Assembly (NCBI GenBank): GCA_014529385.2
Contig: CM043963.1
Span: 73,453,912-73,517,911 of the forward strand
Length of the DNA stretch: 64,000 bases
Source of the DNA: Adiantum capillus-veneris
Lineage: Eukaryota > Streptophyta > Polypodiopsida > Polypodiales > Pteridaceae
Direction: 5' to 3'
Shown in pieces: positions 23,049 through 32,520 of the stretch. The position numbers were made by a program, and so were the translations under genes. The stretch's first letter is position 1. Each line of letters opens with the position of its first letter. Below the pieces are notes generated by a model, which worked only from the letters and a program-made list of their open reading frames with translations, made no database searches and was not told the origin of the DNA.

Positions 23049-23468
23049 TGTATTATTGCCCTTAACTCTCCCATTTAAACATCATTCTACTCTCACAAAC
23101 AATCTGACAAACACTATGACATTCATAGAATTCCGCCATGGCTACAAACTTCAGTACAGACTTGCAGACATACTCTGAAAAGACTTGATGCTTCCATTAC
23201 ACATTCGGAATACTACATTGATGAGAATACAGAAAGAGAAAGAAGACCACAGTGTTGACAAAACATTCTGCACTTTCTTGATACCGCAGGAATCCACCAT
23301 CACATCTTCTTCATCATTGTAACTGAAAAACTGCCTATTGCCGAACACACCTTGACATAAATAAACATCCCTACACTTAAGATCCCAAAAGACACACCCC
23401 ATATTAAGGTTCATTACATAGTCACCTTTAAATTCAAAATCCTACTCCACCGAGGTGTAGCATTAACA
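23049..23468 (-). repeat. gypsy-1 5' LTR
   Basis: 420 bp, TGTATTATTGCCC..GCATTAACA on the plus strand, closely matching the left LTR after the nested copia is removed. It is followed by the duplication GTTGG. Confidence 0.92.
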
Positions 23469-23473
23469 GTTGG
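23469..23473. repeat. Target-site duplication GTTGG (right)
   Basis: Identical to 9032-9036. LINE-1 coding resumes directly after it. Confidence 0.9.
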
Positions 23474-24397
23474 TTTGCATGGTTTAGAGCTTCCTATTGG
23501 GGGAGATGCGAGCTGCTAGACACTGAGTTTACTGATGATTCAAGCATGCACAAAGAGAGCTAGGAGGCCAATTTTCATAGGTGTGAGAAGGATCTTGAGG
23601 TGTTTTATTGTGCATCAAGAGCACTGGTCAATTGGAGGAAGACAATGGCTTTCTAGGTTGGCAGTGCTCCTACACCCAATCGGTCACTTGAAGAGGGATT
23701 CAAGTGGATCCCACCAGGGACTCTTGTACGTTACTTGGGCGATCAGGCTATTTTAGATCTTCCTCAAGAGCATCATATTTCTTCTCTACTCCTTTCCATT
23801 AGGAGGAAACTACTACATTGGAGCTCGACACGACTCTCTTTGCGTGGCAGGGTTGTAGTGGCCAACCAAGTACTTTGGGCTACTATGTGGTACATCACAT
23901 CTTGTTGGATCTTCCTGAGCTCTTGAATTAGCCAACTGAAGAGGATGATTAGAGGCTTTTTGTGGTTAGGGTGCAACACCTAATTGGCCACGGCCAAAGT
24001 GTCTTGGCCGGTCATCACTTTACTATGCTCTCAGGGGGGCTGGGGATTATTGACCCAGCATGGCAAATCAGATCCCTCCTTGGGAGGCTTGTGGTCATAG
24101 GGTTTCTTTCAAGGGAGGATCATTGGAAAGAGTTGTTGCTACACCAGATTTGTGCCCAAGTCCCTCATACAGAGATGCGTAGAGTTAGCTTGAGTAGGAG
24201 TTTGAGGACCGCTTTACTATTGCAAGCCTGCGTAGGTCCTAAGAGTAGCTACAAAGTGTCCTTGAGTAGCACCAGTCCACATGCATAGAGGAGCATTTGA
24301 GGTAGCCTCTTGTTTGGAACTGTAAGTGTGAGCTTTTTCCTAAAGTGTGGGTCAAGGAGAGAAGAGTGGAGTTATCCCACATGCTGTGGTGCAAGGC
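23474..24397 (+). pseudogene. LINE-1 reverse transcriptase, C-terminal part
   Basis: The RT active site appears as FTDDSS at 23528-23539, immediately after the gypsy insertion. Then come VNWRKTMAF and SIRRKLLHWSSTRLSLRGRV, followed by VVANQVLWATMWYITSCWIF, then GGLGIIDPAWQIRSLLGRL. These are characteristic blocks of the palm/thumb and post-RT region of plant LINEs. Frames change several times. It stops at 24397, where the copia relic starts. Confidence 0.8.
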
Positions 24398-24636
24398 TGT
24401 AGAGCTAATTAAAGCTCATTTCATGAATGAATATATAAAACTCTATTTTGCATTACATCTCCCTTGTTTATGATGAGCTTGTGATGGCTTAGCAAATACT
24501 TAAGGCCGTGTTATGAGTCCAAGTTAATTGATCTTAGAACCTAATTTGCTTGAATGATAATCTAGCCAACACACACTCACTTGTGTGCACGATGTTTATC
24601 TTTCATCCACCCTAGCTAGCCGATCCCATTCCTATC

Positions 24637-24648
24637 AAGTGGTATCAG
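24637..24648 (+). other. Primer-binding site, initiator tRNA-Met
   Basis: TGGTATCAGAGC follows a sequence ending CCTATCA, the likely LTR end, by two bases. Confidence 0.85.
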
Positions 24649-25083
24649 AGCACGTGTATGCTAGCTTGGTTTGCTATTAGGAATTTGCATGTTTGTACAA
24701 TTAGCATTCATTAATCATCATTAGCTAGATCCATTAGGTTTGCTCTTTTATTGCATAATGCATGCCTAATTAGTATTCCATTGGCTAGCATGAGCATGTT
24801 CTTGAGCTAAAGACTCTTGGGCCACTACTCACTGGCTAATTGGAAGCTTATTTAGCATTGAAATTCATTAATTTTCCATTATAAACTTGCATTTGCATTC
24901 AATAGTTTCTCCTTTATTTAGCAAAATTGGAAATTTCAATTGGTGTGTGTGCGTAACCCGTCTCAAGAGCTTCCCATCAAGCCTATCCCCATACTCAAAT
25001 TGCCCTTCATTTGCACAATATAGAGCTTGATTGGTTTTGCTCTCTTGCACACCCTCCCTCTTTGGAAATGTTGTAGGAGAGGC

Positions 25084-25086
<3 letters not shown>

Positions 25087-25174
<88 letters not shown>
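25087..25174. repeat. (TG)n microsatellite, 44 units
   Basis: A pure TG run inside the leader of the copia relic. Cys/Val and Thr/His frames across it are artefacts. Confidence 0.97.
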
Positions 25175-25175
<1 letters not shown>

Positions 25176-25365
25176 ATGCATGTGCATGTGCGCCTAAAGG
25201 TGCATTCAATGTTCACCAAGATTTTCCCTACAAGTCTTCAAAAGACAACCTCACCGTGGTGGGACTACCCTCTTAAAGGGAGTCAAACCTCAAAAGGGAA
25301 GGTGTTCTCACACTTGAAGGCATTCTCACACTCGCTGCCCTGCACCCTGCCCGCTGCCCAGCCAT

Positions 25366-25690
25366 GTGCCCACTATCCTAGAAAGAAATTTTGGGGCTAG
25401 GGCCAAAAGAAGTAAAGTTAGTCTCAAAAGACAACTTTACAAGATCATTATGACTGAAGGGGAGGACATTGCTAGCCTAGTAAATAGGCTTAAGAGCATT
25501 GTCACGCAGCTCACTTACATCCAAGTCAAAGTACCAGAAGACGACAAAGTGGCGGTACTATTAAGTGCATTCCACCTTCATATGACCACTTAGTCACAAT
25601 TCTTGAAGAAAAAGAACTGGCTCCAACTTTCCAAGATGTCATCAACTCAATCCCAGTAGAAGAAAGAAAGTAGAAAGATTCATTAACTTC
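25366..25690 (+). pseudogene. Copia gag (UBN2-type) fragment
   Basis: The frame reads VSLKRQLYKIIMTEGEDIAS, followed by LVNRLKSIVTQL and VKVPEDDKVAVLLSAF. This matches the plant copia gag pattern (KRLYxLKMxEGxD, INxFxSIVxQL, DDDKAxxLLxSL). A TAG near 25591 follows. The remaining LEEKEL..TFQDVINS part is still faintly readable. It lies 3' of the tRNA-Met primer site, as expected for gag. Confidence 0.65.
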
Positions 25691-26449
25691 ATCATGAGGG
25701 GCTTTGGTCACGACATCCTCATGGGGAAGATATTCACCATCATTATCTACTTTTAAGACTAGATACAATTTTTTAGGCCTTCCCTGAGGAGATTCAAAGC
25801 ATTCATCTCCTACAAGGCATGAGGGGTGTAACATCTAATCGCCTAGTAACTTGTGTGTAGCGGAAAATATCATGAACATAGTGAGCATTTCATTAGAATA
25901 GATTTCTAATGAGATTAACAAGAGTGCTTGGGTGGAGAGAGCAACAAAAAGCATAACACCTAGTTACATAGCATGAACAATACTGCAAAAGAGAGAGAAA
26001 TTAAGCAATTGACAACAGTTGAGGACCGGATTTGCATGGAGCCGGTCCCCCCTCCAAAAGGCTTTGTATTATGGTTTCTCCCATCAAGAGAGACATTTTA
26101 CAATACAATTTCTTGTGTTCCTTCAATACTAGCTAGTGCAATGAAAATGGAAACTTCATGCACTACGCAAGACACTTATCAAACACAACATCAATTCCCT
26201 CACGGTCTCAGCCCCAAGACCTCACCACCTTCGAAGATGGTGAGAGCTAGCGGGGTATGAGAGTAGATTGAGAGGAAGGAGTATTCTTACGAGAAAGATG
26301 TACATCTCCTCACATAATCACTCATATTAGCATAGATTAGCTTAGTAATTAGCATGGTAGAGGAGATGAGCATGCATTGAAGTTTGGATCTTGGTTGGAA
26401 AATCAGCCCCCTCTCTCTCTTGGTTGACCCCCCTTGCTAATTACTCATG

Positions 26450-26790
26450 CTAGCATCCTATTGGACCTCCCTAGGCTTAGCCAATGACAATTAAGCAGCA
26501 TAAGTGATAGCCTTATGACATGTGTCCCCCTTCCCCTTTTGTGAGAGCTTTAGGTAATTTAATAATTCAACTAAACTCTCATTGGACCCCTTTGCCTCCT
26601 AGCCAATAGGAATCAGGCAAGCCATTGGGCTACTGAATGCTCATTGGTCCCCTTGGGAGACTGTCCAATAGTCTTCTAGAGAGCTTAATTCTTATTGTTT
26701 CTTTTATTAGGTGTTTTTAAATTAATAAAACTAGATTTACTCTAGCCTAATTCTCATTGGTCCACCTCCAAGGCCATCCAATAGGATTTG
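26450..26790 (-). promoter_or_regulatory. CCAAT/ATTGG array in chromovirus LTR
   Basis: ATTGG or CCAAT pentamers occur near 26459, 26482, 26579, 26603, 26624, 26643, 26662, 26755 and 26776, often as inverted pairs about 20 bp apart. The same array recurs in the other LTR copies (about 29407-29725 and 44950-45270). CCAAT is the NF-Y binding core. A promoter role is inference, supported by position in the LTR half that would be U3 for this minus-strand element. Confidence 0.5.
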
Positions 26791-26852
26791 AGTACACCTT
26801 GTGGGCATCTGGGCTAGGGAGCTGACATGTGTCCCTCTTTCCCAAAGGGAGC

Positions 26853-26879
26853 TTGTGTGTGTGTGTGTGTGTGTGTGTG
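26853..26879. repeat. (TG)n microsatellite within LTR
   Basis: A pure GT run. The equivalent site is shorter in the 29.8-kb LTR copy and present again at 45347-45373. Confidence 0.9.
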
Positions 26880-27258
26880 ATTTTCTCTCTCATCCCCTAC
26901 TTCTTGGGCTCGCCCCCTCCTATGTAGGGCTTGAAAAAGACTTTTGGGACACACACAAAGCATCCAATTTTCCCTAAAGTTGACCTTTGGACACAACCTT
27001 TGAATTTTGGAACCTTAGCATTTTGGAAGTCTTAATGGGCTGAACCTTAAGGTCTTTTAAGCCCATTGTTGCACATAGCTCTTTTGTAGATGGACCCCCC
27101 TTTGGATCCCTATTTTCCCTCCTTTGGATCCCTACTGTGGCCGGTCTGCTAACTTAACCAATATTCTAGCTTTTTCTCCCTTGGCACTTCCCCATATTAA
27201 ATGATCAATTTAACATGAGAAAATCATTTAGGAGAATTAGATATTGATTATTATGACA

Positions 27259-27272
27259 TTACCTCTCTCTTG
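27259..27272 (-). other. Chromovirus-1 polypurine tract
   Basis: On the minus strand CAAGAGAGAGGTAA directly precedes the 3' LTR (which starts TGTCATAATAATC), the expected place for a plus-strand primer. Confidence 0.6.
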
Positions 27273-27613
27273 AAATCATAGTCGTCCTCGACTATGGTGT
27301 AGAGAAGATAAAGCATATTCATGAGTCCTTTTTCTTAGCGGGTAGAGGATCCCTATGTTACTCTACGACATCGTTCCAGAATGGATGACTAGTCCATTTG
27401 GTGCTTGAGAGCCTAAGGCTGCCACAACCATGTCTACACATTAGTCCTATCAATCTTCCATAGTAGAGTGACAAGCTCTACTTGGTGTTCGAGAGACGTC
27501 GTCTCCGCAAACTTGATCTAAGCATGCATACTACTTCATTTTTGTGCACAATAAAGAAAAAGAGAGTCTTATAAGACAAAAACTTTGTTTATTTTTAACA
27601 TTTGTACATTTGC

Positions 27614-29066
27614 TTACTCTTGGGAAGCAATGTAAGCATTGACAAGTTTTAGGTTATCCTTTAATTGTATGCCTTGCATCCATCTAGCATCTTCAAAAGG
27701 ATAATTCTTAAACTTAATAAGATATCGTCGGATAGACTTACCGCCTCTTAGTACCTTGTCTTCATGTCAGAGAATGGACTCGGGGCTGCAGCACCTCTTC
27801 TTGGTCCTCGATCTTCGGTGGGTCTTCAATAGTTGGTTCTTGAGGTGGCTCTCCTTTGTAAGGCTTTAGTAGGCTCACATGGAAAGCATTGTGTATGAGC
27901 CAATGGTTGGGCAACTTGAGTTGACAGGCCATCTCATTGATTGGCCTAAGAATCTGGAAGGGACCATGGTACCTTTTCGCTAACTTAGCATAGTAACTTT
28001 TGATGTCCCGTAGGATTCTTGCCCGTCGTGTGCCTTAATCAAGCCTTGGGAAATTTGAGTAAGACCCAATCATTTTCTTTAAAGGCTTGGGCTCTTCTGT
28101 GCTTGTCAGCAGCAGCCTTTTGCCTTTGCTATGAGATAGAGATAGCAAACTTAATCTTTTGGAAAGATTCTTGTAGGTCTCGGCTATACTCATCAGCAGC
28201 GAAGATCTTTCCGTGTACCTTAAGTAGCAAGGGACTTTTTGATCTTCCCTCAATTACCTCAAAAGGTGCTTTTCCCGTGGAAGTATGTACAGTGTTATTG
28301 TAGGCATACTCCACTAAGGGTACATACTTCTCCCATTGGGATCTTTGATCTACTTCCATTACATAGGCTTTTAGTAGATCGAGAATTGTTAGGTTAGCTA
28401 TTTCACTTTGGCCATCCGTTTGCGGGTGATAGGCCGAAGGGAAGTTTAGCCTTGTTCCTAGTTCTCAAAGAGACCCTTCCAGAAATTACTGGTCATTCTA
28501 GGATCTCTATCCGACACTATGGACATTGGCAAGCCATGGTACTTGAAAATTTGTGAAATGAAGAGGGTTGCCATTTGATGGGCTTTGATAGTCTTTTTGA
28601 CAGGAATAAAATGAGGTTGTTTACTGAACTTGTCTACTATCGTCCATATTCTCGTATTCCCATGGATAGACTTAGGCAATCCAAAGATAAAATCCATGGA
28701 TATGCTCTCCCATGGTGAAATAGGGATTGGCAAGGGTTGAAGCAATCCAGCCTGCTTCCCTTTATCAAATTTTTTCTTTTGGCATACCACACATTTAGAA
28801 ACATACTCTTGTATGTTTGCTTTCATGGTAGGCCAATAGAAATATGTTTCAATTCCCTTTATGGTAGACTGAATCCCTCTATGCCCCACATAAGGAGGAG
28901 CATGAGATTCATACATTACTTTCTCACATAGTGAGCTAGTAACACATAGTCTATTGCCGTAGAGAAGATAACCATCTTGTAAAGTAAATGGTTCCTCTTT
29001 CTTCCCTAGTGCAAGGGCTGAAATCACATCTCTAAAATCGGGATCAATGACATACTCATCTATCAT
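27614..29066 (-). pseudogene. Chromovirus-1 integrase with chromodomain
   Basis: 29066-28458 encodes the HHCC finger (HAPPYVGHRG, CVVCQKKK) and integrase core (ISMDFIFGLPKS, SDRDPRMTSNFWK). After a shift, DGQSEIANLT carries the Glu, followed by WEKYVPLVEYAYN. Further down come YHGPFQILRPI, HNAFHVSLLKPYKG and a C-terminal chromodomain (RRYLIKFKNYPFEDARWMQG) ending at a stop at 27614-27616. In this family the chromodomain is thought to target integration to modified chromatin. At least two frameshifts are present. Confidence 0.88.
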
Positions 29067-29081
29067 AGGAGATGTACATTC

Positions 29082-30179
29082 TTACGAGAAAGATGTACAT
29101 CTCCGCACATAATCACTCATATTAGCATAGCTTAGATTAGTAATTAGCATGGTAGAGGAGATGAGCATGCATTGAAGCTTGGCTCTTGGTTGGATTTGCA
29201 TCACAAAGCCAAGGGTTGTTGGTGTAGGCCTTCCTTCTCACAAGCTTGGAGTAGGTGATAAGCTTTCCATTAAAGCTTGAGAAGGAGAGAGAGTCTTCTT
29301 TACTTCACACATGAGATAGTGTGAGTGTGTGTGTCAATAATGCCTTGCAAAAATCATCCCCCTCTCTCTCTTGGTCGATCCCCCTTGCTAATTACTCATG
29401 GTAGCGTCCTATTGGACCTCCCCAAGCTTAGCCAATGACAATTAAGCATCATAAGTGATAGCCTTCTGACATGTGTACCGCTTTCTCCTTTTGTGAGAGC
29501 TTTAGGTAATTTAATAATTCAACTAAACTCTCATTGGAACCCTTTGCCTCCTATCCAATAGGAATCAGTCAAGCCATTGGGCTACTGAATGCTCATTGGT
29601 CCCCTTTTGAGACTGTCCAATAGTCTTCTAGAGAGCTTAATTCTTATTGGTTCTTTTATTATGTGTTTTTAAATTAATTAAACTAGATTTACTCTAGTCT
29701 AATTCTCATTGGCAAGGCAATCCAATAGGATTTGAGTACACCTTGTGGGCATCTGGGCTAGGGAGTTGATATGTGTCCCTCTTTTCCCTTGTGTACAAAG
29801 GGAGCTTGTGTGTGTGTGTATGAGTTTCTCTCTCATCCCCTACTTCTTGGGATCGCCCCCTCCTATGTAGGGCTTGACAAAGACTTTTGGGACACACACA
29901 AAGCATCCAATTTTCCCTAAAGTTGACCTTTGGACACAACCTTTGAATTTTGGATCCTTAGCATTTTGGAAGTCTTAATGGGCTTAACCTTAAGGTCTTT
30001 TAATCTAATTCTTGCACATAGCTCTTTTGCAGATGGCCCCCCCTTTGGATCCCTACTGTGGCCGGTCTGCTAACTTAACCAATATTCTAGCTTTTTCTCC
30101 CTTGGCACTTCCCCATATTAAATGATCAATTTAACATGAGAAAATCATTTAGGAGAATTAGATATTTGTTATTATGACA
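29082..30179 (-). repeat. Chromovirus-1 5' LTR, inner end deleted
   Basis: It matches the LTR from the ATTCTTACGAGAAAGATGTAC segment to the terminal TTATGACA. The first ~450 bp (plus-strand left) are missing, together with the primer site. It retains the ~170-bp segment lost from the left LTR. Confidence 0.85.
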
Positions 30180-30184
30180 AGGGG

Positions 30185-31293
30185 CGTGCAGAGCATGTGT
30201 CAGGATATTATAGACGCTATACTTGCTGAGTGGCATACCTCTCTTGAGACAGTAGCTCGTAGTTGGATGGGGGCTTTCACGCTATTTGAGGTCCTCATTG
30301 CACTTAGGGTTTGGTCAAAGTCAGGGCCCTACATGTTTTTTGAAGTTCAAGGAGAGGATCATCTTCATAGAGTCTCAATAGAGACACTACATTTTGCAGA
30401 GTGTTGTTTTTAGAGGATCGGAGTTGTGGGCATGTGCGGGAGTACTTGTGTCTTAGATCTCAACCCGACATATCTTGAGTAAGGACATTGGTGGCTTTGA
30501 GCTTAGGAGAGCCGCCCTTTGACGCGATTGCAATGGGACCCGGGAGAGTGGTTTTGGTGAGATCCTTTCTCTTCAACTGATCACTCGAGGATCCTTTCTT
30601 CCAGTACATAGCTTGTTTGGGACTCCACTACTGGTGGTAGCACGGGGAAAGGCTTGCGTTGCTATATCACTTCACTAGCAAGAGGAGGGTCTCACAGTCG
30701 AGTTCTTGTTAGGATCCTCGGAGCGTTTATGGGACAACACCCAATCGAGGAGAGCTACCATGTTTCAGTGGTTAGTTACAAATTGAGCTACTACAGTTGG
30801 GAGCTGGTTGGCACAACGGCTTCTTGGCAGCATGTGTAGCTTGTGGCCACTCATTGGAGACTTAGCATCACTATCTGTGGGACTGACCCATGGCACAGTA
30901 GATTTGGCTTTCGATTATTTGGATGATGCCAACACTTTCCATAGCCCACCAATACACTTGGGTGATCAGCCTGGTCCACACTTACGTGCCCAACCCTCCC
31001 ATTTGAGATGGCTTCCATCAGCAAGATAATAGTGATTCAGGGGGGTCAGACTTCACTCTTGCTTGCCATAGAGCTTATCCCCCAAGAGTGATGTCGTGAT
31101 AGAGAGTGGTTTTGGGAGCTCATATGTGGCATGACACTCTGGTTCATTTGGTGAGCCCGCTACTTTTGCATCTTTGAGGCTCTTCCTATTCCATCGGTAA
31201 AGACTATTTGTGACATTTGGCTCGAGCTAATTCATACACTTAGAGGCCATTTTGAAAGACTTCACGGCAGCTCCAACCGCATGCGGGTGTTAG
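30185..31293 (+). pseudogene. Probable LINE-1 3' segment
   Basis: After removing the copia relic and chromovirus with their duplications, the LINE reads from LSHMLWCK across the junction into GMRGVQSMCQDIIDAILAEW and then SLETVARSWMGAF. Further on, DIWLELIHTLRGHFERL is encoded near 31210-31260. No definite RNase H or zinc-knuckle tail was recognised, many stops are present, and the 3' end is not marked by a poly(A). Assignment rests mainly on position. Confidence 0.4.
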
Positions 31294-31650
31294 GAGTTTA
31301 TATTCCCAACAGATATTCAATGCAAACTACATATAGAATATAGGGAATTGACTACTGGTGATTGCACATTACACCATGAAAATTGCAAACTGTATGAACA
31401 CAAGAGACCATGGCTAAGCAAGAGAAAGTATTGCACTACCCTGTATTCATCATCAACGTCCAACTATAGGCCCAAAACAGTAGTACAGCTGCAGGAAGAC
31501 TTCAGTCTGCAAATTTCAAATTGCTGGGTGGTTACATCCAAAAATTGCTCCATGCCATATGACCATTCGGGTATTCAAAAATACCTAGGCATTAGGCACT
31601 TGTGTAAACATGCCTCTAAGGCTTAAATCTAAGACCTTAGTTAAAGTCTA
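31294..31650. other. Unassigned non-coding stretch
   Basis: No domain, LTR end or RNA gene was recognised. A 92-codon plus-strand frame (31348-31626) has no recognisable motif. Confidence 0.5.
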
Positions 31651-32501
31651 GAAAGATAAGTACCCTGACACATCAGACACTAACACCTGGCACACTCATT
31701 GGGCAATGTTTCTTAAACATTGTGAGGACCCACAATTCCTTGATCAGAAACTTCAACATCAAGATGATCTTTATCTTTATGCTACTTTGAGCTTGCCCCT
31801 TCTATTGTTGTTTCCTTACCATCTTTACCAAATCTTGCATCCACTTCAACTTCAATTTCTTTCACGCAACCTCAACGTCTTCTCCAGTGAGTATCTCATC
31901 CACAATAGACAATACTGGATCTTTAAAATGTTTTTGTCCACCTGCAACACCTGCTTCTTCATCTGCAACTGCAATTGGAACTCTGACAGCACCTGGTGTT
32001 AACTATTCTTGAACTTCAATTTCAGCTTTATCTAACATTATAGTATCACTTTGAGTATGCAACTTTTCAAGTTGATGATGTTTCTGCTGCTCCAACTACT
32101 TTTGCAACTCTTCATGCTGATGCTTCAGTTCATCATACTGCTTTTGCAATAACAAATTCTCTTCCTTTTCTTCTTCCTCTACGTCAATACTTACTTCCAT
32201 CTCAATTGCAACCTCATCCATTGTATCTTGTTCAATGTTCTTACCCAACACTTCCCCAACATGAAAATGCTCTGCCTCATTCTCATGTCCTATGACTGTA
32301 TATTCAATTAAATACTCTTGAACTTCCTGCTCTGCATTATCCATCAATTTCCCTTGACATTCAATACCCTCTGGTTCAAGATCGTCTTGAACCTGTTGTT
32401 CCCCCTTATACTTCAAGTGTATAAAATGATCTTTCATTTCAGTGAACTTATTCTACAACAATAGATTTTCTTCCTTAGCCTCTTCTTCAGCAAAGGCTTG
32501 G
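31650..32501 (-). pseudogene. Acidic coiled-coil ORF fragment resembling the gypsy-1 3' gene
   Basis: The frame 32437-32096 is acidic and continues through a stop at its end in LEQQKHHQLEKLHTQSD. It contains KEENLLLQKQYDELKHQHEE, and an upstream EEEAKEENLLL in the same style. The composition and heptad-like Leu spacing resemble the C-terminal coiled-coil part of the gypsy-1 extra ORF (14707-15581), also followed by an acidic Val/Ala/Glu stretch. Homology is plausible but unproven. It is cut at about 32502, where copia-2 begins. Confidence 0.35.
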
Positions 32502-32520
32502 TAGGTGTCCTACAACAGTT

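Larger units (their letters stand above)
9037..23468 (-). mobile_element. Ty3/gypsy element (gypsy-1) with extra 3' coding region, nested copia inside its 3' LTR
   Basis: Two ~420-bp LTRs (TG..CA), at 9037-9447 plus 14633-14642 and at 23049-23468, are flanked by the perfect duplication GTTGG. Without the nested copia the element is about 9.2 kb. On the minus strand the order is gag, protease, RT, RNase H, integrase, then roughly 2.3 kb of additional coding sequence before the 3' LTR. There is no chromodomain, and integrase ends in a GPY-type module, so a non-chromovirus (Tat/Athila-like) lineage is inferred. A primer-binding candidate, TGGCGATCATGG, begins one base after the 5' LTR; the tRNA was not identified. 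No clear polypurine tract abuts the 3' LTR. Many frameshifts make it inactive. Confidence 0.9.
24398..25813 (+). mobile_element. Copia relic, gag-only (TSD AAGGC)
   Basis: TGGTATCAGAGC at 24637-24648 is an initiator tRNA-Met primer site that follows an LTR-like stretch starting TGTAGAGC at 24398. Downstream is a gag fragment, and no protease, integrase or RT follows. The 5-bp AAGGC at 24393-24397 recurs at 25814-25818 and brackets the segment. The right end does not show a clear LTR copy, so this is either a heavily deleted copia or a small non-autonomous derivative. Confidence 0.55.
25827..27258 (-). repeat. Chromovirus-1 3' LTR
   Basis: Plus-strand ends TGTAACATC..TTATGACA. Compared with 44152-45752 it lacks about 170 bp near 26395. 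It carries a cluster of ATTGG/CCAAT motifs and a short (TG)n run. Confidence 0.88.
25827..30179 (-). mobile_element. Chromovirus (Ty3/gypsy) relic, internally deleted
   Basis: The left LTR 25827-27258 and right LTR (about 29082-30179) are bounded by the perfect duplication AGGGG (25822-25826 and 30180-30184). On the minus strand the interior retains only integrase, the GPF/Y module and a chromodomain. gag, protease, RT, RNase H and the inner ~450 bp of the 5' LTR are missing in one deletion joined near 29070. A second member of the family supplies the LTR at 44152-45752. Confidence 0.88.

Noticed and set aside
24868-25400. Cys-Val and Thr-His repeat proteins
   Set aside because: Artefacts of the (TG)44 microsatellite in the copia relic leader.
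25973-26260. Small conserved gene also present at 44298-44576
   Set aside because: Both copies lie at the same place within LTRs of one family on the antisense strand; conservation is explained by LTR homology, and no domain is seen.
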